Shown here in pieces: positions 25,261 to 33,782 of a DNA stretch of 64,000 nt. The notes beneath the pieces were generated by a model. That model saw nothing but the letters and a program-made list of their open reading frames with translations. It ran no database searches and was not told where the DNA came from. Both the position numbers and the translations under genes were made by a program. The DNA is from NCEH01 sp043195135 (lineage in GTDB: Bacteria; Pseudomonadota; Alphaproteobacteria; Rhizobiales; Xanthobacteraceae): NCBI RefSeq assembly GCF_043195135.1, contig NZ_JBAFWP010000006.1, one strand, 5' to 3'. Numbering within the stretch: the stretch's first letter is position 1; the number at the start of each line of letters is the position of its first letter.

Positions 25261-25944
25261 TCAGGCCGGCTCCAGGGCCCGCCGCACATGCCGCACCCCG
25301 AGTTCGGGGCTGGTGAGAATGGGGATGGAAAAGCCGTTATCCCCTTGGTCCTCAAGGGCCCGCGCCATGGACGCCTGGGCCAGCACCACCACGTCCACCT
25401 TGGGCGCCAGGGCGGCGAGTTCCGCCCGCACCAGCGCGTCATGTCCGGCCCGGTCTCCCGCCGCCAGCCGGGCGAACGCGCCCTCGCAGACCCCACTGCT
25501 CAACGCCACCCGAACCCCCATTTGCGCGGCGTGGCGGTTCAGAAGATCGGTGGTAGGAACGAGGGTGGTGGAGAGCGTCGCCAGCACCCCGATGCGGGTG
25601 CCTTTCTCCAATGCCGCCAAGGCCATGCCGTCATCCACCCGGAACAGCGGCACCGGGCAGAGCGGGATCGCGGCATCCACCGCCGGGCCGAGGGAGGAGC
25701 AGGTGACGAGCACCGCATCGGCCCCCGCGTCCACCGCCGACCACACAGTGCCGGCCAGCCGGCGCATGGTGAGGCGGGAGAGTTCGCCCGTGCGGATGGT
25801 GTTCCGCAGCAGGCTTTCATCCACGATGTTGAAGGTTTCCCAGCCAGGCAGATGGTCCCGCGTCAGCGCCTCGAACACCGGCACCAGTCCGGCGACCGTG
25901 TGGATGAGCGCGAGGGTGCGGGGTGCGGGCGGGGGCGTCGTCAT
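25261..25944 (-). CDS. Asp/Glu racemase superfamily protein with one catalytic Cys
   Basis: A 227-residue member of the aspartate/glutamate/hydantoin racemase superfamily. The first catalytic Cys is present (VTCSSLG, Cys82), but the second half-site reads VVVLAQASMAR, with no Cys. Two-base racemisation is therefore unlikely; an isomerase, decarboxylase or single-base reaction is more plausible. It is the last gene of the minus-strand operon with otnC- and otnK-like genes (15-base gap), and may take the place of the usual OtnI isomerase. Function open. Confidence 0.7.
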   Translation of the reverse strand: MTTPPPAPRTLALIHTVAGLVPVFEALTRDHLPGWETFNIVDESLLRNTIRTGELSRLTMRRLAGTVWSAVDAGADAVLVTCSSLGPAVDAAIPLCPVPLFRVDDGMALAALEKGTRIGVLATLSTTLVPTTDLLNRHAAQMGVRVALSSGVCEGAFARLAAGDRAGHDALVRAELAALAPKVDVVVLAQASMARALEDQGDNGFSIPILTSPELGVRHVRRALEPA

Positions 25945-25959
25945 CGGCAGGCGGCTCGG

Positions 25960-26592
25960 CTATTTGGGGAAGGCGGTGTTCAGCTCGTCGATCTGCGCGG
26001 GGGTGAGCAGGCGCGGATTACGATCCCGCAGCAGCACCAGCAGCTTGGCGGTTTCCTCAAGTTCCTCAGCGGCATAGACGGCGCCCTGGAGGTCCTTGGC
26101 GGTGACCACCGGGCCATGATTGGCCAGCAGCACCGCCGCGCATTCGCCCTTCATCTCCCGGATCAGCGTGCCCATGGCCGGATCGCCCGGCCGCACATAG
26201 GGCAGCAGCCGCACCTTGCCGACCCGCATCACCACATAGGGCGTCAGCGGGGCGATGCAGTCGGCGGGGTCGAGCTCCGGCAGGCAGGACAGCGCGGTCG
26301 CGTAGGTGGAATGCAGATGCACCACCGCGCCCGTGCCGGGGCGGGTTTCGTAATAGGCGCGGTGCAGGAACACTTCCTTGGAAGGCTTGTCGCCGGAGAT
26401 GTGCTGCCAGTCCCGGTCGAGCTTGGAGATGCGGGCGGCCTCCAGAAAGCCGAGGCAGGAATTGGTGGGCGTGATCAGCACCCCGTCCTCCACGGCGACG
26501 GAGATGTTGCCCGCCGAACCCACCGAATAGCCGCGCTCGAACAACGAGCGCGACAGGCGCACCAGGAGGTCGCGGGTGCCGACTTCGTCCAT
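25960..26592 (-). CDS. otnC: Class II aldolase, OtnC-like 3-oxo-tetronate 4-phosphate decarboxylase
   Basis: A 210-residue class II (zinc) aldolase-fold protein. Zinc ligands are seen as the HxH of VVHLHSTYATALSC and the His of LLANHGPVV; the sugar-phosphate pocket run GSAGNISVAVEDGVLITPT is present. Pairing with an OtnK-type kinase 3 bases upstream is the known signature of OtnC, which converts 3-oxo-tetronate 4-phosphate to dihydroxyacetone phosphate and CO2. The specific assignment depends on that context; general class II aldolase is certain. Confidence 0.82.
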   Translation of the reverse strand: MDEVGTRDLLVRLSRSLFERGYSVGSAGNISVAVEDGVLITPTNSCLGFLEAARISKLDRDWQHISGDKPSKEVFLHRAYYETRPGTGAVVHLHSTYATALSCLPELDPADCIAPLTPYVVMRVGKVRLLPYVRPGDPAMGTLIREMKGECAAVLLANHGPVVTAKDLQGAVYAAEELEETAKLLVLLRDRNPRLLTPAQIDELNTAFPK

Positions 26593-26595
26593 GGG

Positions 26596-27885
26596 TCAGG
26601 CCTCCGCCGTGCCGGCGATGGCGCCGAGCGCCTTGCCGAAGAAATCGGGCGCGCCGAAATTGCCGGATTTCAACGCCATGCCGAGGCCGGTGCCGTCTTC
26701 CGCCACCAGGACCGGAACGCCGGGATCGATCTCCGGGCCGATGCGGAACGAGGTGACGCCAAGCGCGGAGACCACGGCGCCCGAGGTCTCCCCACCCCCC
26801 ACCACGATGCGCCGCATGCCGGCGTCATAGAGCGCCTTGGCGGTCTGCGCGAAGATGCCGTCCAGCTTGTGGGCGACCGCGGTGCGGCCGTATTTCTCCT
26901 GGAGCGCCGCCACCTGCTCGGGCCTGGAGGAGGAATAGACCAGCGGCGCGTGGCCGGGGTTCGCCTGGATGAAGGCGACGAGGTCGGCGGCGGTGACGGA
27001 GCCGTCCATCACCTTGTCCACGTCGATGGCGAGCACCGGGTGGTCCTTGCCGTGCACCTCGATCTGCTGGAGCGTGGCGCGCGAGCAGCTTCCCACCAGC
27101 ACCGCTTCCGGCCCGCCGATCAGCTCCACCGCAGGATTGCCGCCCTTCGCGAGGCCGGCCTTGATGAAATTGCGCGGCAGGCCGAGCGCAATGCCCGAGC
27201 CGCCGGTCAGGAGGCGGGCATCGGCGCAGGCGGCGGCGATGGCGAGCAGATCGGCATTGGTCAGGGCATCGACAATGACGAGCCGCTCGCCTTTCTCCGC
27301 CGCCGCCGCAAGACCGGCGCGGATCGCGTCGGGGCCGCGCTGGAGCACGGTCCAATCCACCAGGCCCACCGGGTCCTTGCACTGGAGCTGCAACCAGCGC
27401 CGCAGATCGGCGTCGGTCATGGGGTTGAGCGGGTGATGCTCCATGCCCGAATCGTTCAGCAGCCGGTCACCGACGAACAGATGGCCCTTGTAGATGGTGC
27501 GCCCGGCATCGGGAAAAGCGGAGCAGGCGATGACGCCCTTCTCGCCGAGCCGCTGCGCCAAAGCCTCGCCCACCGGGCCGATATTGCCTTCGGGAGTTGA
27601 ATCGAAGGTGGAGCAATATTTGAAGATCACCTGCCGGCAGCCCTGGGCCTCCAGCCAGTCGAGCGCGGCCAGCGACTGCGCCACCGCCTCGTCCGCCGGG
27701 ATGGAGCGGCTCTTCAGCGAGATCACGCAGGCTTCCACGTCATCCGCCGCCGGGACGGTCGGAATGCCGAGATATTGCACCGTCTTGAGGCCGCCTTCCG
27801 GCGCGATCCCCTTGGCGATGGTGTTGGCGATGTCGCTCGCCCCGGTGAAATCGTCGGCGATCACTCCAAGCAGCATGGCGGACAC
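26596..27885 (-). CDS. otnK: OtnK-like four-carbon sugar acid kinase (3-oxo-tetronate kinase)
   Basis: A 429-residue kinase of the former DUF1537 family. The N-terminal LGVIADDFTGASDIANTIA run is the hallmark substrate domain; the C-terminal nucleotide domain has VGGGETSGAVVSALG near residue 365. Length is normal. OtnK phosphorylates 3-oxo-tetronate at O4 before OtnC. The upstream neighbour is a lambda-crystallin-like dehydrogenase (43-base gap) rather than the usual LtnD or DenD. Confidence in the family is high, in the exact substrate moderate. Confidence 0.85.
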   Translation of the reverse strand: MSAMLLGVIADDFTGASDIANTIAKGIAPEGGLKTVQYLGIPTVPAADDVEACVISLKSRSIPADEAVAQSLAALDWLEAQGCRQVIFKYCSTFDSTPEGNIGPVGEALAQRLGEKGVIACSAFPDAGRTIYKGHLFVGDRLLNDSGMEHHPLNPMTDADLRRWLQLQCKDPVGLVDWTVLQRGPDAIRAGLAAAAEKGERLVIVDALTNADLLAIAAACADARLLTGGSGIALGLPRNFIKAGLAKGGNPAVELIGGPEAVLVGSCSRATLQQIEVHGKDHPVLAIDVDKVMDGSVTAADLVAFIQANPGHAPLVYSSSRPEQVAALQEKYGRTAVAHKLDGIFAQTAKALYDAGMRRIVVGGGETSGAVVSALGVTSFRIGPEIDPGVPVLVAEDGTGLGMALKSGNFGAPDFFGKALGAIAGTAEA

Positions 27886-27928
27886 TCTGTGAGAGATGGC
27901 GAGGGGCGGCGGATGGCTCCGCCGCCGG

Positions 27929-28873
27929 TCAGGCGTTTTCCTTCAGCACCGCGCGCTTGGCCTTCACCAGGGCGGCGAGGCAGCGGTCGCGCCAGGCCTT
28001 GCGGGCATCGAGCTTGTCCGCCGGAGTCTTCGCGCGCCGCTGCGCTTCGACCTGCGCGACGAGGGCTTCGCTCCAGGGGCGCGGGTCGGCCTGTTCTTTC
28101 GCGAGATCGTAATACATGGGGCCGAGCTTGGCGCAATAATCCGCGACGCCGCCCTGGGCATTGAGGTCGATGGTCTCGAACGGGCCCATGAAGAACCAGC
28201 GCAGGCCGAGCCCCTCGGAGATGGCCGCGTCCACGTCGGTGGCGGAGACGATGCCGTCCTCCACTAGGCGGAAGGCTTCGCCCAGCACCGCGCTTTGCAG
28301 GCGGTTGACCACGAAGCCGGCGATCTCGCGGTTGAGGCGGATCGGCACCTGTCCCACCGCCTTCATCAGCGCGTCGGTGCGCTCGACCACGTCCGGTGCG
28401 GTCCAGGGGGCGGGGATGATTTCCACCAGCGGGATCAGGTGCGGCGGGTTGATGGGATGGGCCACCACGCAGCGCGCGCGGCCCTCGATCTCCGCCGTGA
28501 AGGAGGAGGCCGGCAGGCCCGAGGTCGAGGAGGCGATCACCGCGTCCGCCTTCGCGAGCTTGGCCAGCTCCTTATAGAGCGCCTGCTTGATGGGGAGCCG
28601 CTCCGGCGCGCTCTCCTGGATGTAATCGGCGTCGGCCACGGCATCCGCCAGGCTCGCCGCCGGCTTGAGGCGGGCGAGCACGGCGGCGACGGTTTCGCCG
28701 TTCAGCAGGCCCTGTTCGGCAAGGCCGGGGGCGGCGCCGGCGGCAAAGTCGAGCGCCGCCTGGAGGGAAGCGGGCGAGGGATCATAAAGAGTCACGTCAA
28801 AGCCGGCGCGCGCGAACACGAGGCCCCAGGAGCCTCCCACAAGGCCACAGCCGACAAGAGCGATTTTCGTCAT
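27929..28873 (-). CDS. 3-hydroxy-acid dehydrogenase, L-gulonate 3-dehydrogenase / lambda-crystallin-like
   Basis: A 314-residue NAD-dependent dehydrogenase of the 3-hydroxyacyl-CoA dehydrogenase superfamily. The Rossmann start TKIALVGCGLVGGSWGLVFA, the catalytic His in VVAHPINPPHLIPLVEI, and the GLGLRWFFMGPFETIDLNA block match lambda-crystallin (L-gulonate 3-dehydrogenase) more than CoA-linked enzymes. The start at 28873 has GGGA 7 bases upstream. Placed directly ahead of the kinase and decarboxylase genes, it could oxidise C3 of a four-carbon sugar acid straight to the 3-oxo acid used by OtnK. That reaction is inference. Confidence 0.82.
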   Translation of the reverse strand: MTKIALVGCGLVGGSWGLVFARAGFDVTLYDPSPASLQAALDFAAGAAPGLAEQGLLNGETVAAVLARLKPAASLADAVADADYIQESAPERLPIKQALYKELAKLAKADAVIASSTSGLPASSFTAEIEGRARCVVAHPINPPHLIPLVEIIPAPWTAPDVVERTDALMKAVGQVPIRLNREIAGFVVNRLQSAVLGEAFRLVEDGIVSATDVDAAISEGLGLRWFFMGPFETIDLNAQGGVADYCAKLGPMYYDLAKEQADPRPWSEALVAQVEAQRRAKTPADKLDARKAWRDRCLAALVKAKRAVLKENA

Positions 28874-28952
28874 CTGGGAATGTCCCGGTTGGTGTTGAAG
28901 CCGGCGGCGGGCCGCGCCGCCGGTTCGAAAGAGGCGGGCGACCCGCCGGACA

Positions 28953-29684
28953 TCACGCGGAGGCGGCAAACCCGCCGAGATAGGCGGCGCGCACCTGGGC
29001 GTTGTTCCACAATTCATCCGGCTTGCCCGACACCAGCAGCGAGCCGGCCTCCAGCACATAGCCGCGGTCGGCGACGGAGAGCGCCATGTTGGCGTTCTGC
29101 TCCACCAGCAGCACCGTGGTGCCGCGCTCGCGGATCTGGGCGATGATGCGGAACACCTGCTGCACGATCTTCGGCGCGAGGCCGAGCGAGGGCTCGTCCA
29201 GCAGCAGCAGGCGGGGCTTGGCCATCAGCCCGCGCGCCACCGCAACCATCTGCATCTGCCCGCCGGAGAGTGTCCAGCTGTAGGCGTGCTCCAGGCGTTG
29301 CAGGTCGGGGAAGAAGGCGAACATCTCGTCCGCCTCCCGCTCCAGCTGCGCGCGGCTGATGCCGGAGCGGTTGGAGGAGCCGAGCAGGATGTTGTCGCGC
29401 ACCGTGAGGCCGGGAAACAGGCGCCGGCCTTCCGGCACATGGGCGATGCCGAGGCGGGCGATGGCGCCGGTCTTCATGCCGAGGATCGGCGTGCCGCCGA
29501 ACAGGATCTCGCCCGACGTATTGGACATGAGGCCGGAGATGGAACGCAGCGTGGTGCTCTTGCCGGCACCGTTGGAGCCGAGCAAGGCGACGATCTCGCC
29601 CTCGTTCACCGTGAGGTCCAACCCCTTGAGGACGTCGCTCGCGGTATAGCGCGCGGTGAGCCCCTTGATCTCAAGCAGCTTCAT
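28953..29684 (-). CDS. LIV-type ABC importer ATPase (LivF-like), module 3
   Basis: A 243-residue ATPase: Walker A LLGSNGAGKST near residue 35, signature LSGGQMQMVAVARGL, Walker B LLLLDEPSLGL. The start at 29684 overlaps the LivM-LivG gene end by 14 bases. The dehydrogenase gene follows after 79 bases. Confidence 0.92.
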   Translation of the reverse strand: MKLLEIKGLTARYTASDVLKGLDLTVNEGEIVALLGSNGAGKSTTLRSISGLMSNTSGEILFGGTPILGMKTGAIARLGIAHVPEGRRLFPGLTVRDNILLGSSNRSGISRAQLEREADEMFAFFPDLQRLEHAYSWTLSGGQMQMVAVARGLMAKPRLLLLDEPSLGLAPKIVQQVFRIIAQIRERGTTVLLVEQNANMALSVADRGYVLEAGSLLVSGKPDELWNNAQVRAAYLGGFAASA

Positions 29685-31425
29685 TTTGCGGCTCCCCCAG
29701 ATAGGCGGCGATGACTTCGGGATGGCTGAGCACGGACTTCGGATCGCCGTCGGCGATGCCACGGCCGAAGTTCAGCACCGTGATGCGGTCGGCCACCTGC
29801 TCGATCAGCTTCATGTCGTGGTCGATGATGACGATGGTCAGCCCGTGGCCCTTCAGGCGCTTGAGCAATTCCGCCATCTCGCCCTTCTCCGTCAGGTTGA
29901 GGCCGGCGGCCGGCTCGTCCAGCAGCAGGATTTCCGGCGAGCCGGCGAGGGCGCGGGCGATCTCCACATAGCGCTGGTGGCCGTAGGGCAGGTCGCCCAC
30001 CGGCAGATGCGCGACCTGGCGCAGGCCGACGAAGTCGAGCGCGGCAAGCGCCCGCTCCACCGTGGCGTCGGCGCCGGAAATGTCGTTGCCGGGCCGCTCG
30101 GCGCCGATGGTGACATTCTCCAGCACCGAGAGGCCCCGGAACACGCGGATGTTCTGGTAGGTGCGGCACATGCCGCGCTTGGTGCGCTCGTGGGGCGGCA
30201 AGGCGGTGATGTCGTCGCCGAGCAGCTTCACCCGGCCCGCCGTCGCGACGTAAAGGCCGGTGATGACGTTGAGCATGGTGGTCTTGCCCGAGCCGTTCGG
30301 CCCGATCAGCGCATGGACCGAGCCCTTGCGGACCTTGAAGTCCACGCCGTCGAGGGCTTTCAGGCCGCCGAAATGCTTGGCGAGCCCGGTCACGTCCAGC
30401 ACCACGTCCGCCGACATGGTTCCGGTGCGGCTGAGCAGCGGCAGGGGCTTCACCGGGCCGGTATCGGCGGGCGCGGGCTTGAAGAATCGCTTGGTCAGCA
30501 GGCCCCACACGCCATTCGGCAAGAAGATCATGATGGCGATCACCGCCGCGCCATAGACCGCCAGATAGGCCTGGCGCAGGAAGCGCAGCCATTCCGGCAG
30601 CAGCACCAGCAGCACCGTGCCGAGCAGGGCGCCGATGGGGGACTGCACCCCGCCCAGCAGCGCCATGGTGAGCAGCACGATGGATTCGTTGAAGGTGAAC
30701 TGGTCCGGCGAGATGTAGGAGAAGGCGCCGGCGAACAGCCCGCCGCCGAGGCCGCCCAGGGCGGCGCTGATGCCGAAGGCCACGGTCTTGGTGCGGAACA
30801 CGTTGATGCCGCAGGTGGAGGCGGCGATCTCATTGTCGCGCACCGCCTGCATGGCCCGGCCGAGGCGGCTGGTCTTCAGCAAGGTGGCGTAGAGCGTCAC
30901 CACCACCAGGAACACCATGCACAGGCCGAGATAGGTGGAGCCGCCGGAGAGATCGAGCGGCCCGATCATCGGGCGCGGAACGCCGGAAACGCCGTCCGGC
31001 CCACGGGTGAGGCTGATCCAATTGGTCAGCACCATGGTGACGATCATCTGGAAGCCGATGGTCACCATGGCGAGATAATGCCCGCCGAGCCGCAGGGAGG
31101 CGAAGCCCAGGAACATGCCGCCGAGCCCGGTCAGCACCACGCCCATGCCGAGCGCGACGAAGAAGGGCAGGCCGTAATCCACCGTGCCGAGGGCGACGCA
31201 ATAGGCGCCGATGCCGAGGAACGCGGCCTGGCACAAAGCGAGCTGGCCGCAATAGCCGAGCACGATGACGATGCCGGCCACCGCGATGGCATAGGTCGCC
31301 GCCTGCATCATGATGTTGAGGTAATAGCCGTGGGTCGGCGCCGCGAAGGCGATGGCGATCACGGCCAGGATGGCGATGCCGCCGAACAGGAGACCGCGAT
31401 TGCGGTGCGAGGCTGCGGTTTTCAT
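29671..31425 (-). CDS. LivM-LivG fusion: LIV-type permease joined to ATPase, module 3
   Basis: A 584-residue fusion starting MKTAASHRNRGLLFGG with a strong AGGAGG-like site 7 bases upstream. Residues to about 320 are LivM-like (VLGYCGQLALCQAAFLGIGA, STCGINVFRTKTVAFGIS), then a linker and a full LivG ATPase: Walker A IGPNGSGKTT, signature LPYGHQRYVEIARAL, Walker B ILLLDEPAAGL. It has the same architecture as module 2. Confidence 0.92.
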   Translation of the reverse strand: MKTAASHRNRGLLFGGIAILAVIAIAFAAPTHGYYLNIMMQAATYAIAVAGIVIVLGYCGQLALCQAAFLGIGAYCVALGTVDYGLPFFVALGMGVVLTGLGGMFLGFASLRLGGHYLAMVTIGFQMIVTMVLTNWISLTRGPDGVSGVPRPMIGPLDLSGGSTYLGLCMVFLVVVTLYATLLKTSRLGRAMQAVRDNEIAASTCGINVFRTKTVAFGISAALGGLGGGLFAGAFSYISPDQFTFNESIVLLTMALLGGVQSPIGALLGTVLLVLLPEWLRFLRQAYLAVYGAAVIAIMIFLPNGVWGLLTKRFFKPAPADTGPVKPLPLLSRTGTMSADVVLDVTGLAKHFGGLKALDGVDFKVRKGSVHALIGPNGSGKTTMLNVITGLYVATAGRVKLLGDDITALPPHERTKRGMCRTYQNIRVFRGLSVLENVTIGAERPGNDISGADATVERALAALDFVGLRQVAHLPVGDLPYGHQRYVEIARALAGSPEILLLDEPAAGLNLTEKGEMAELLKRLKGHGLTIVIIDHDMKLIEQVADRITVLNFGRGIADGDPKSVLSHPEVIAAYLGEPQNEAA

Positions 31426-31435
31426 GGGTGCCTCC

Positions 31436-32311
31436 TCACGCCTTCTCGGCGATGCGTTCGCCGAACAGCCCCTGAGGGCGGACCAGCAGCACGGCAAGCA
31501 GCATCAGGAACGCGAACGCGTCCTTGTAGGGAACGGAGATGTAGGCGGCGCCCAGCGTCTCCACGATGCCGATCAGCAGGCCGCCGACGATGGCGCCCGG
31601 GATCGAGCCGAAGCCGCCGATGATGTTGGCGGCGAAGGCCTTCAGGGCGATCAGCGGGCCGATGCCCACGGACACGAACAGGATCGGCGCCACCAGGATG
31701 CCGGCAAGGCCGCCGAGCGCGGCGCTGTAGGCGAAGGTGCCGAGGATCATGGCGATGACCGGAATGCCGAGCAGGCTCGCCATTTCCTTGTCCTGCGAGG
31801 TGGCCTGCAATTTCTTGCCGACCATGGTCTTCTCGAAGATCAGGTATTGCAGGCCGACGAGCAGCACCGTCACCACGATGATGGTGAGATACTGGCTGTC
31901 CATGAACACGTTGCCGACGAGAAAGCCCGCCCCGTCGAACAGGCCGGGCAGCACCTGGGGGCTCGGGCCGTAGGTGGCGAGGATGAGGTTCGACAGCAGG
32001 ATGGTGGCGCCGATGGTGGAGATGATGACCGGGATCTGTCCGCGGTTGCGCAGCGGCCAATAGGTGATCGAGGCGAAGATCACGCCGAATACCGCCATCA
32101 ACACCACGGCGAGGCCGAGCGAGACGAAGTAATTCAGCCCGAAGCCGGTGAGCAGGATCACCATGAAATAGGCGCCGAGCATGGAGAACTCGCCCTGGGC
32201 GAAGTTGACCACGTTGGCCGATCGGATCAGCAGCACGAAGCCGAGGGCGACCAGGGCATAGATGCTGCCGATGCCGATCCCCGTGAACAGAAGCTGTGGA
32301 AGAATACTCAT
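31436..32311 (-). CDS. LIV-type permease (LivH-like), module 3
   Basis: A 291-residue permease starting MSILPQLLFTGIGIGSIYAL, with the RSANVVNFAQGEFSMLGAYF block near residue 31 and ANIIGGFGSIPGAIVGGLL near residue 230. It precedes the fusion gene by 10 bases and follows the binding protein across a 163-base gap that holds a strong palindrome. Confidence 0.9.
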   Translation of the reverse strand: MSILPQLLFTGIGIGSIYALVALGFVLLIRSANVVNFAQGEFSMLGAYFMVILLTGFGLNYFVSLGLAVVLMAVFGVIFASITYWPLRNRGQIPVIISTIGATILLSNLILATYGPSPQVLPGLFDGAGFLVGNVFMDSQYLTIIVVTVLLVGLQYLIFEKTMVGKKLQATSQDKEMASLLGIPVIAMILGTFAYSAALGGLAGILVAPILFVSVGIGPLIALKAFAANIIGGFGSIPGAIVGGLLIGIVETLGAAYISVPYKDAFAFLMLLAVLLVRPQGLFGERIAEKA

Positions 32312-32434
32312 CGCCGGCCCCGCGCGCGAGAGGACAAGGTCTTCCCGCCGGCCCGAAGGCAGATCGGCAGGAAGGCGAATGCGATCAGGAGATCACGAAA
32401 GGGGCAGCCACACGGACGCGGTCGCCTGAGATGA

Positions 32435-32459
32435 CGCCACGTGTCCGGGACACGTGGCG
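32435..32459. terminator. 25-base perfect palindrome after the module 3 binding-protein gene
   Basis: CGCCACGTGTCC and GGACACGTGGCG are separated by a single G, giving a 12-bp perfect stem 16 bases past the binding-protein stop codon. No T run follows on the minus strand. It is best read as a 3'-stabilising or attenuating hairpin within the operon. The CACGTG core is not a parS site because the flanks differ. The rest of 32312-32434 holds nothing I recognise. Confidence 0.6.
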
Positions 32460-32474
32460 CGGGATGAAAGGCGA

Positions 32475-33614
32475 TCAGTTGTCGAAGGCGATATAGCGAT
32501 CGAAGACAATCGTGCCGTTGTCGTTGCGGACAATGTTGTAGCCGCGCAGGCCGTCGCCGTTCTGGTCGAAATTATAGGTGCCTTCGGCGCCCTTGAAGTC
32601 CTTGAGCGAGAGCAGCGCCTCGCGGAGCTTCGCCGGGTCGGTGCTGCCGGCCTTGCGGACGGCTTCGGCGATCAGGCGGATCGAATCATAGGTCCAGGCG
32701 GAGGTGTAGTCCGGCGGACGGCCGACCTTCTTGGAGAAAGCGTCGAAATAGACCTTCGCTTCGTCATTGGCGGTCGAATTATAGTCCGCAACGGCATAGG
32801 TGCCGAAGAGCGCCGGGCCGGCGAGCTGGAGCGCAGTGGTCGAGGCGACGGAGGCCGAGCCGACCCACGGCGCGCTGATGCCGAACTGCTTGAACTGGCG
32901 CGCCAGCACGGCGACGTCGGTTTCGAGCGGGGTGTAGGTGGCGATGATGTCGGCGCCCGACTGGCGCACCGCCAGCACGATCGGCGTCATGTCGGCCTGG
33001 CTGTTGTTGAAGCCCTGATCGAGCACCGGCTCGATGCCGAACGCCTTGAGCGAAGCGGTCAGCGCCTTGGCACCGGCGGTACCGAAGGCGTCGGTCGAGT
33101 GCACGATGGCCCACTTCTTCTTGCCGAGCGTATTCACGCCGTAGTCGGCGATCACCTTGGCGGAGTAGGAATCGTTCGGCCGGGTGCGGAAGAACCAGGG
33201 ATTGCCGTTCTGCGTGAGGGACGGGTCGGTGCCGCCGAAGAACACCGGGATGCCGGCCTTCTTGGCGTCGCTCGAAATGGCATTCACCTGGGTCGAGCGC
33301 AGCGAGGCCAGGACGGCGACGAGATCACCACGGCTGATCAGACGCGAGAAGGCGAGCACGATGCCGGGGTTGGTGGTCTGGTCATCCTCGATCACCAGCT
33401 CGAACTTGCGGCCCAGGGCGCCGCCTTCGGCGTTCACGCGCTCGATGCCGAGCTGCGCGCCGGCCTGCTGGAAATGCCCGACCTCGGCGGCGACGCCGGT
33501 GAGCGGCGCGGCCATGCCGATCTTGATGGTTTCCTGCGCCGTGGCAGCGCCGAAAGAGCCCAGGACGGCGGCGGCGGAAAGCAGGCCGATGGCCGTGCGG
33601 CGGGACAGGCCCAT
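32475..33614 (-). CDS. LIV-type substrate-binding protein, module 3
   Basis: A 379-residue periplasmic binding protein. The start at 33614 gives MGLSRRTAIGLLSAAAVLGS with an SRRTAIG twin-arginine-like signal and AQE processing near residue 27. The mature part (IKIGMAAPLTGVAAEVGHFQ, GAQLGIERVNAEGG) is Peripla_BP_6 type. First gene of the module with the tetronate-type enzymes; divergent from the GntR gene at 33783. A four-carbon sugar acid is the inferred ligand. Confidence 0.9.
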   Translation of the reverse strand: MGLSRRTAIGLLSAAAVLGSFGAATAQETIKIGMAAPLTGVAAEVGHFQQAGAQLGIERVNAEGGALGRKFELVIEDDQTTNPGIVLAFSRLISRGDLVAVLASLRSTQVNAISSDAKKAGIPVFFGGTDPSLTQNGNPWFFRTRPNDSYSAKVIADYGVNTLGKKKWAIVHSTDAFGTAGAKALTASLKAFGIEPVLDQGFNNSQADMTPIVLAVRQSGADIIATYTPLETDVAVLARQFKQFGISAPWVGSASVASTTALQLAGPALFGTYAVADYNSTANDEAKVYFDAFSKKVGRPPDYTSAWTYDSIRLIAEAVRKAGSTDPAKLREALLSLKDFKGAEGTYNFDQNGDGLRGYNIVRNDNGTIVFDRYIAFDN

Positions 33615-33630
33615 AGTTTGTCTCCCTATA

Positions 33631-33652
33631 TCCGATCCGATTTGATATCGGA
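33631..33652. promoter_or_regulatory. Inverted repeat, candidate GntR operator for module 3
   Basis: TCCGAT (33631-33636) and ATCGGA (33647-33652) form a perfect 6-bp inverted repeat with a 10-base centre, 17 bases upstream of the binding-protein start and in the divergent gap with the GntR gene. GATCCGAT inside it also occurs, on the other strand, in the palindrome at 3677-3692. Function is inferred from symmetry and position. The rest of the gap to 33782 is AT-rich promoter-like DNA. Confidence 0.42.
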
Positions 33653-33782
33653 ATTGATGGCCGCGAACATGGCTGTTATGATTTCCCGAAGTCAAGAGGA
33701 TTGGTGGCCGCAAGCGGACATTTCATTGACTTTTTTATGATAATCGAGAAAAAACTCCTCAAGATCGACGGCTGGGCGCCAA

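Noticed and set aside
24847..27600. Very long open frame (917 codons) on the plus strand opposite the racemase, otnC and otnK genes, and similar long antisense frames such as 44-1885, 3931-5562 and 29656-31623
   Set aside because: They mirror real genes on the other strand, have His/Arg/Gly/Ala-biased composition without any recognisable domain, and arise from the strong GC bias at third codon positions.
32435..32459. Third parS site, because the palindrome contains CACGTG
   Set aside because: The flanks read GCCACGTGTCC / GGACACGTGGC, not GTTTCACGTGAAAC, and the arms are offset around a single G.
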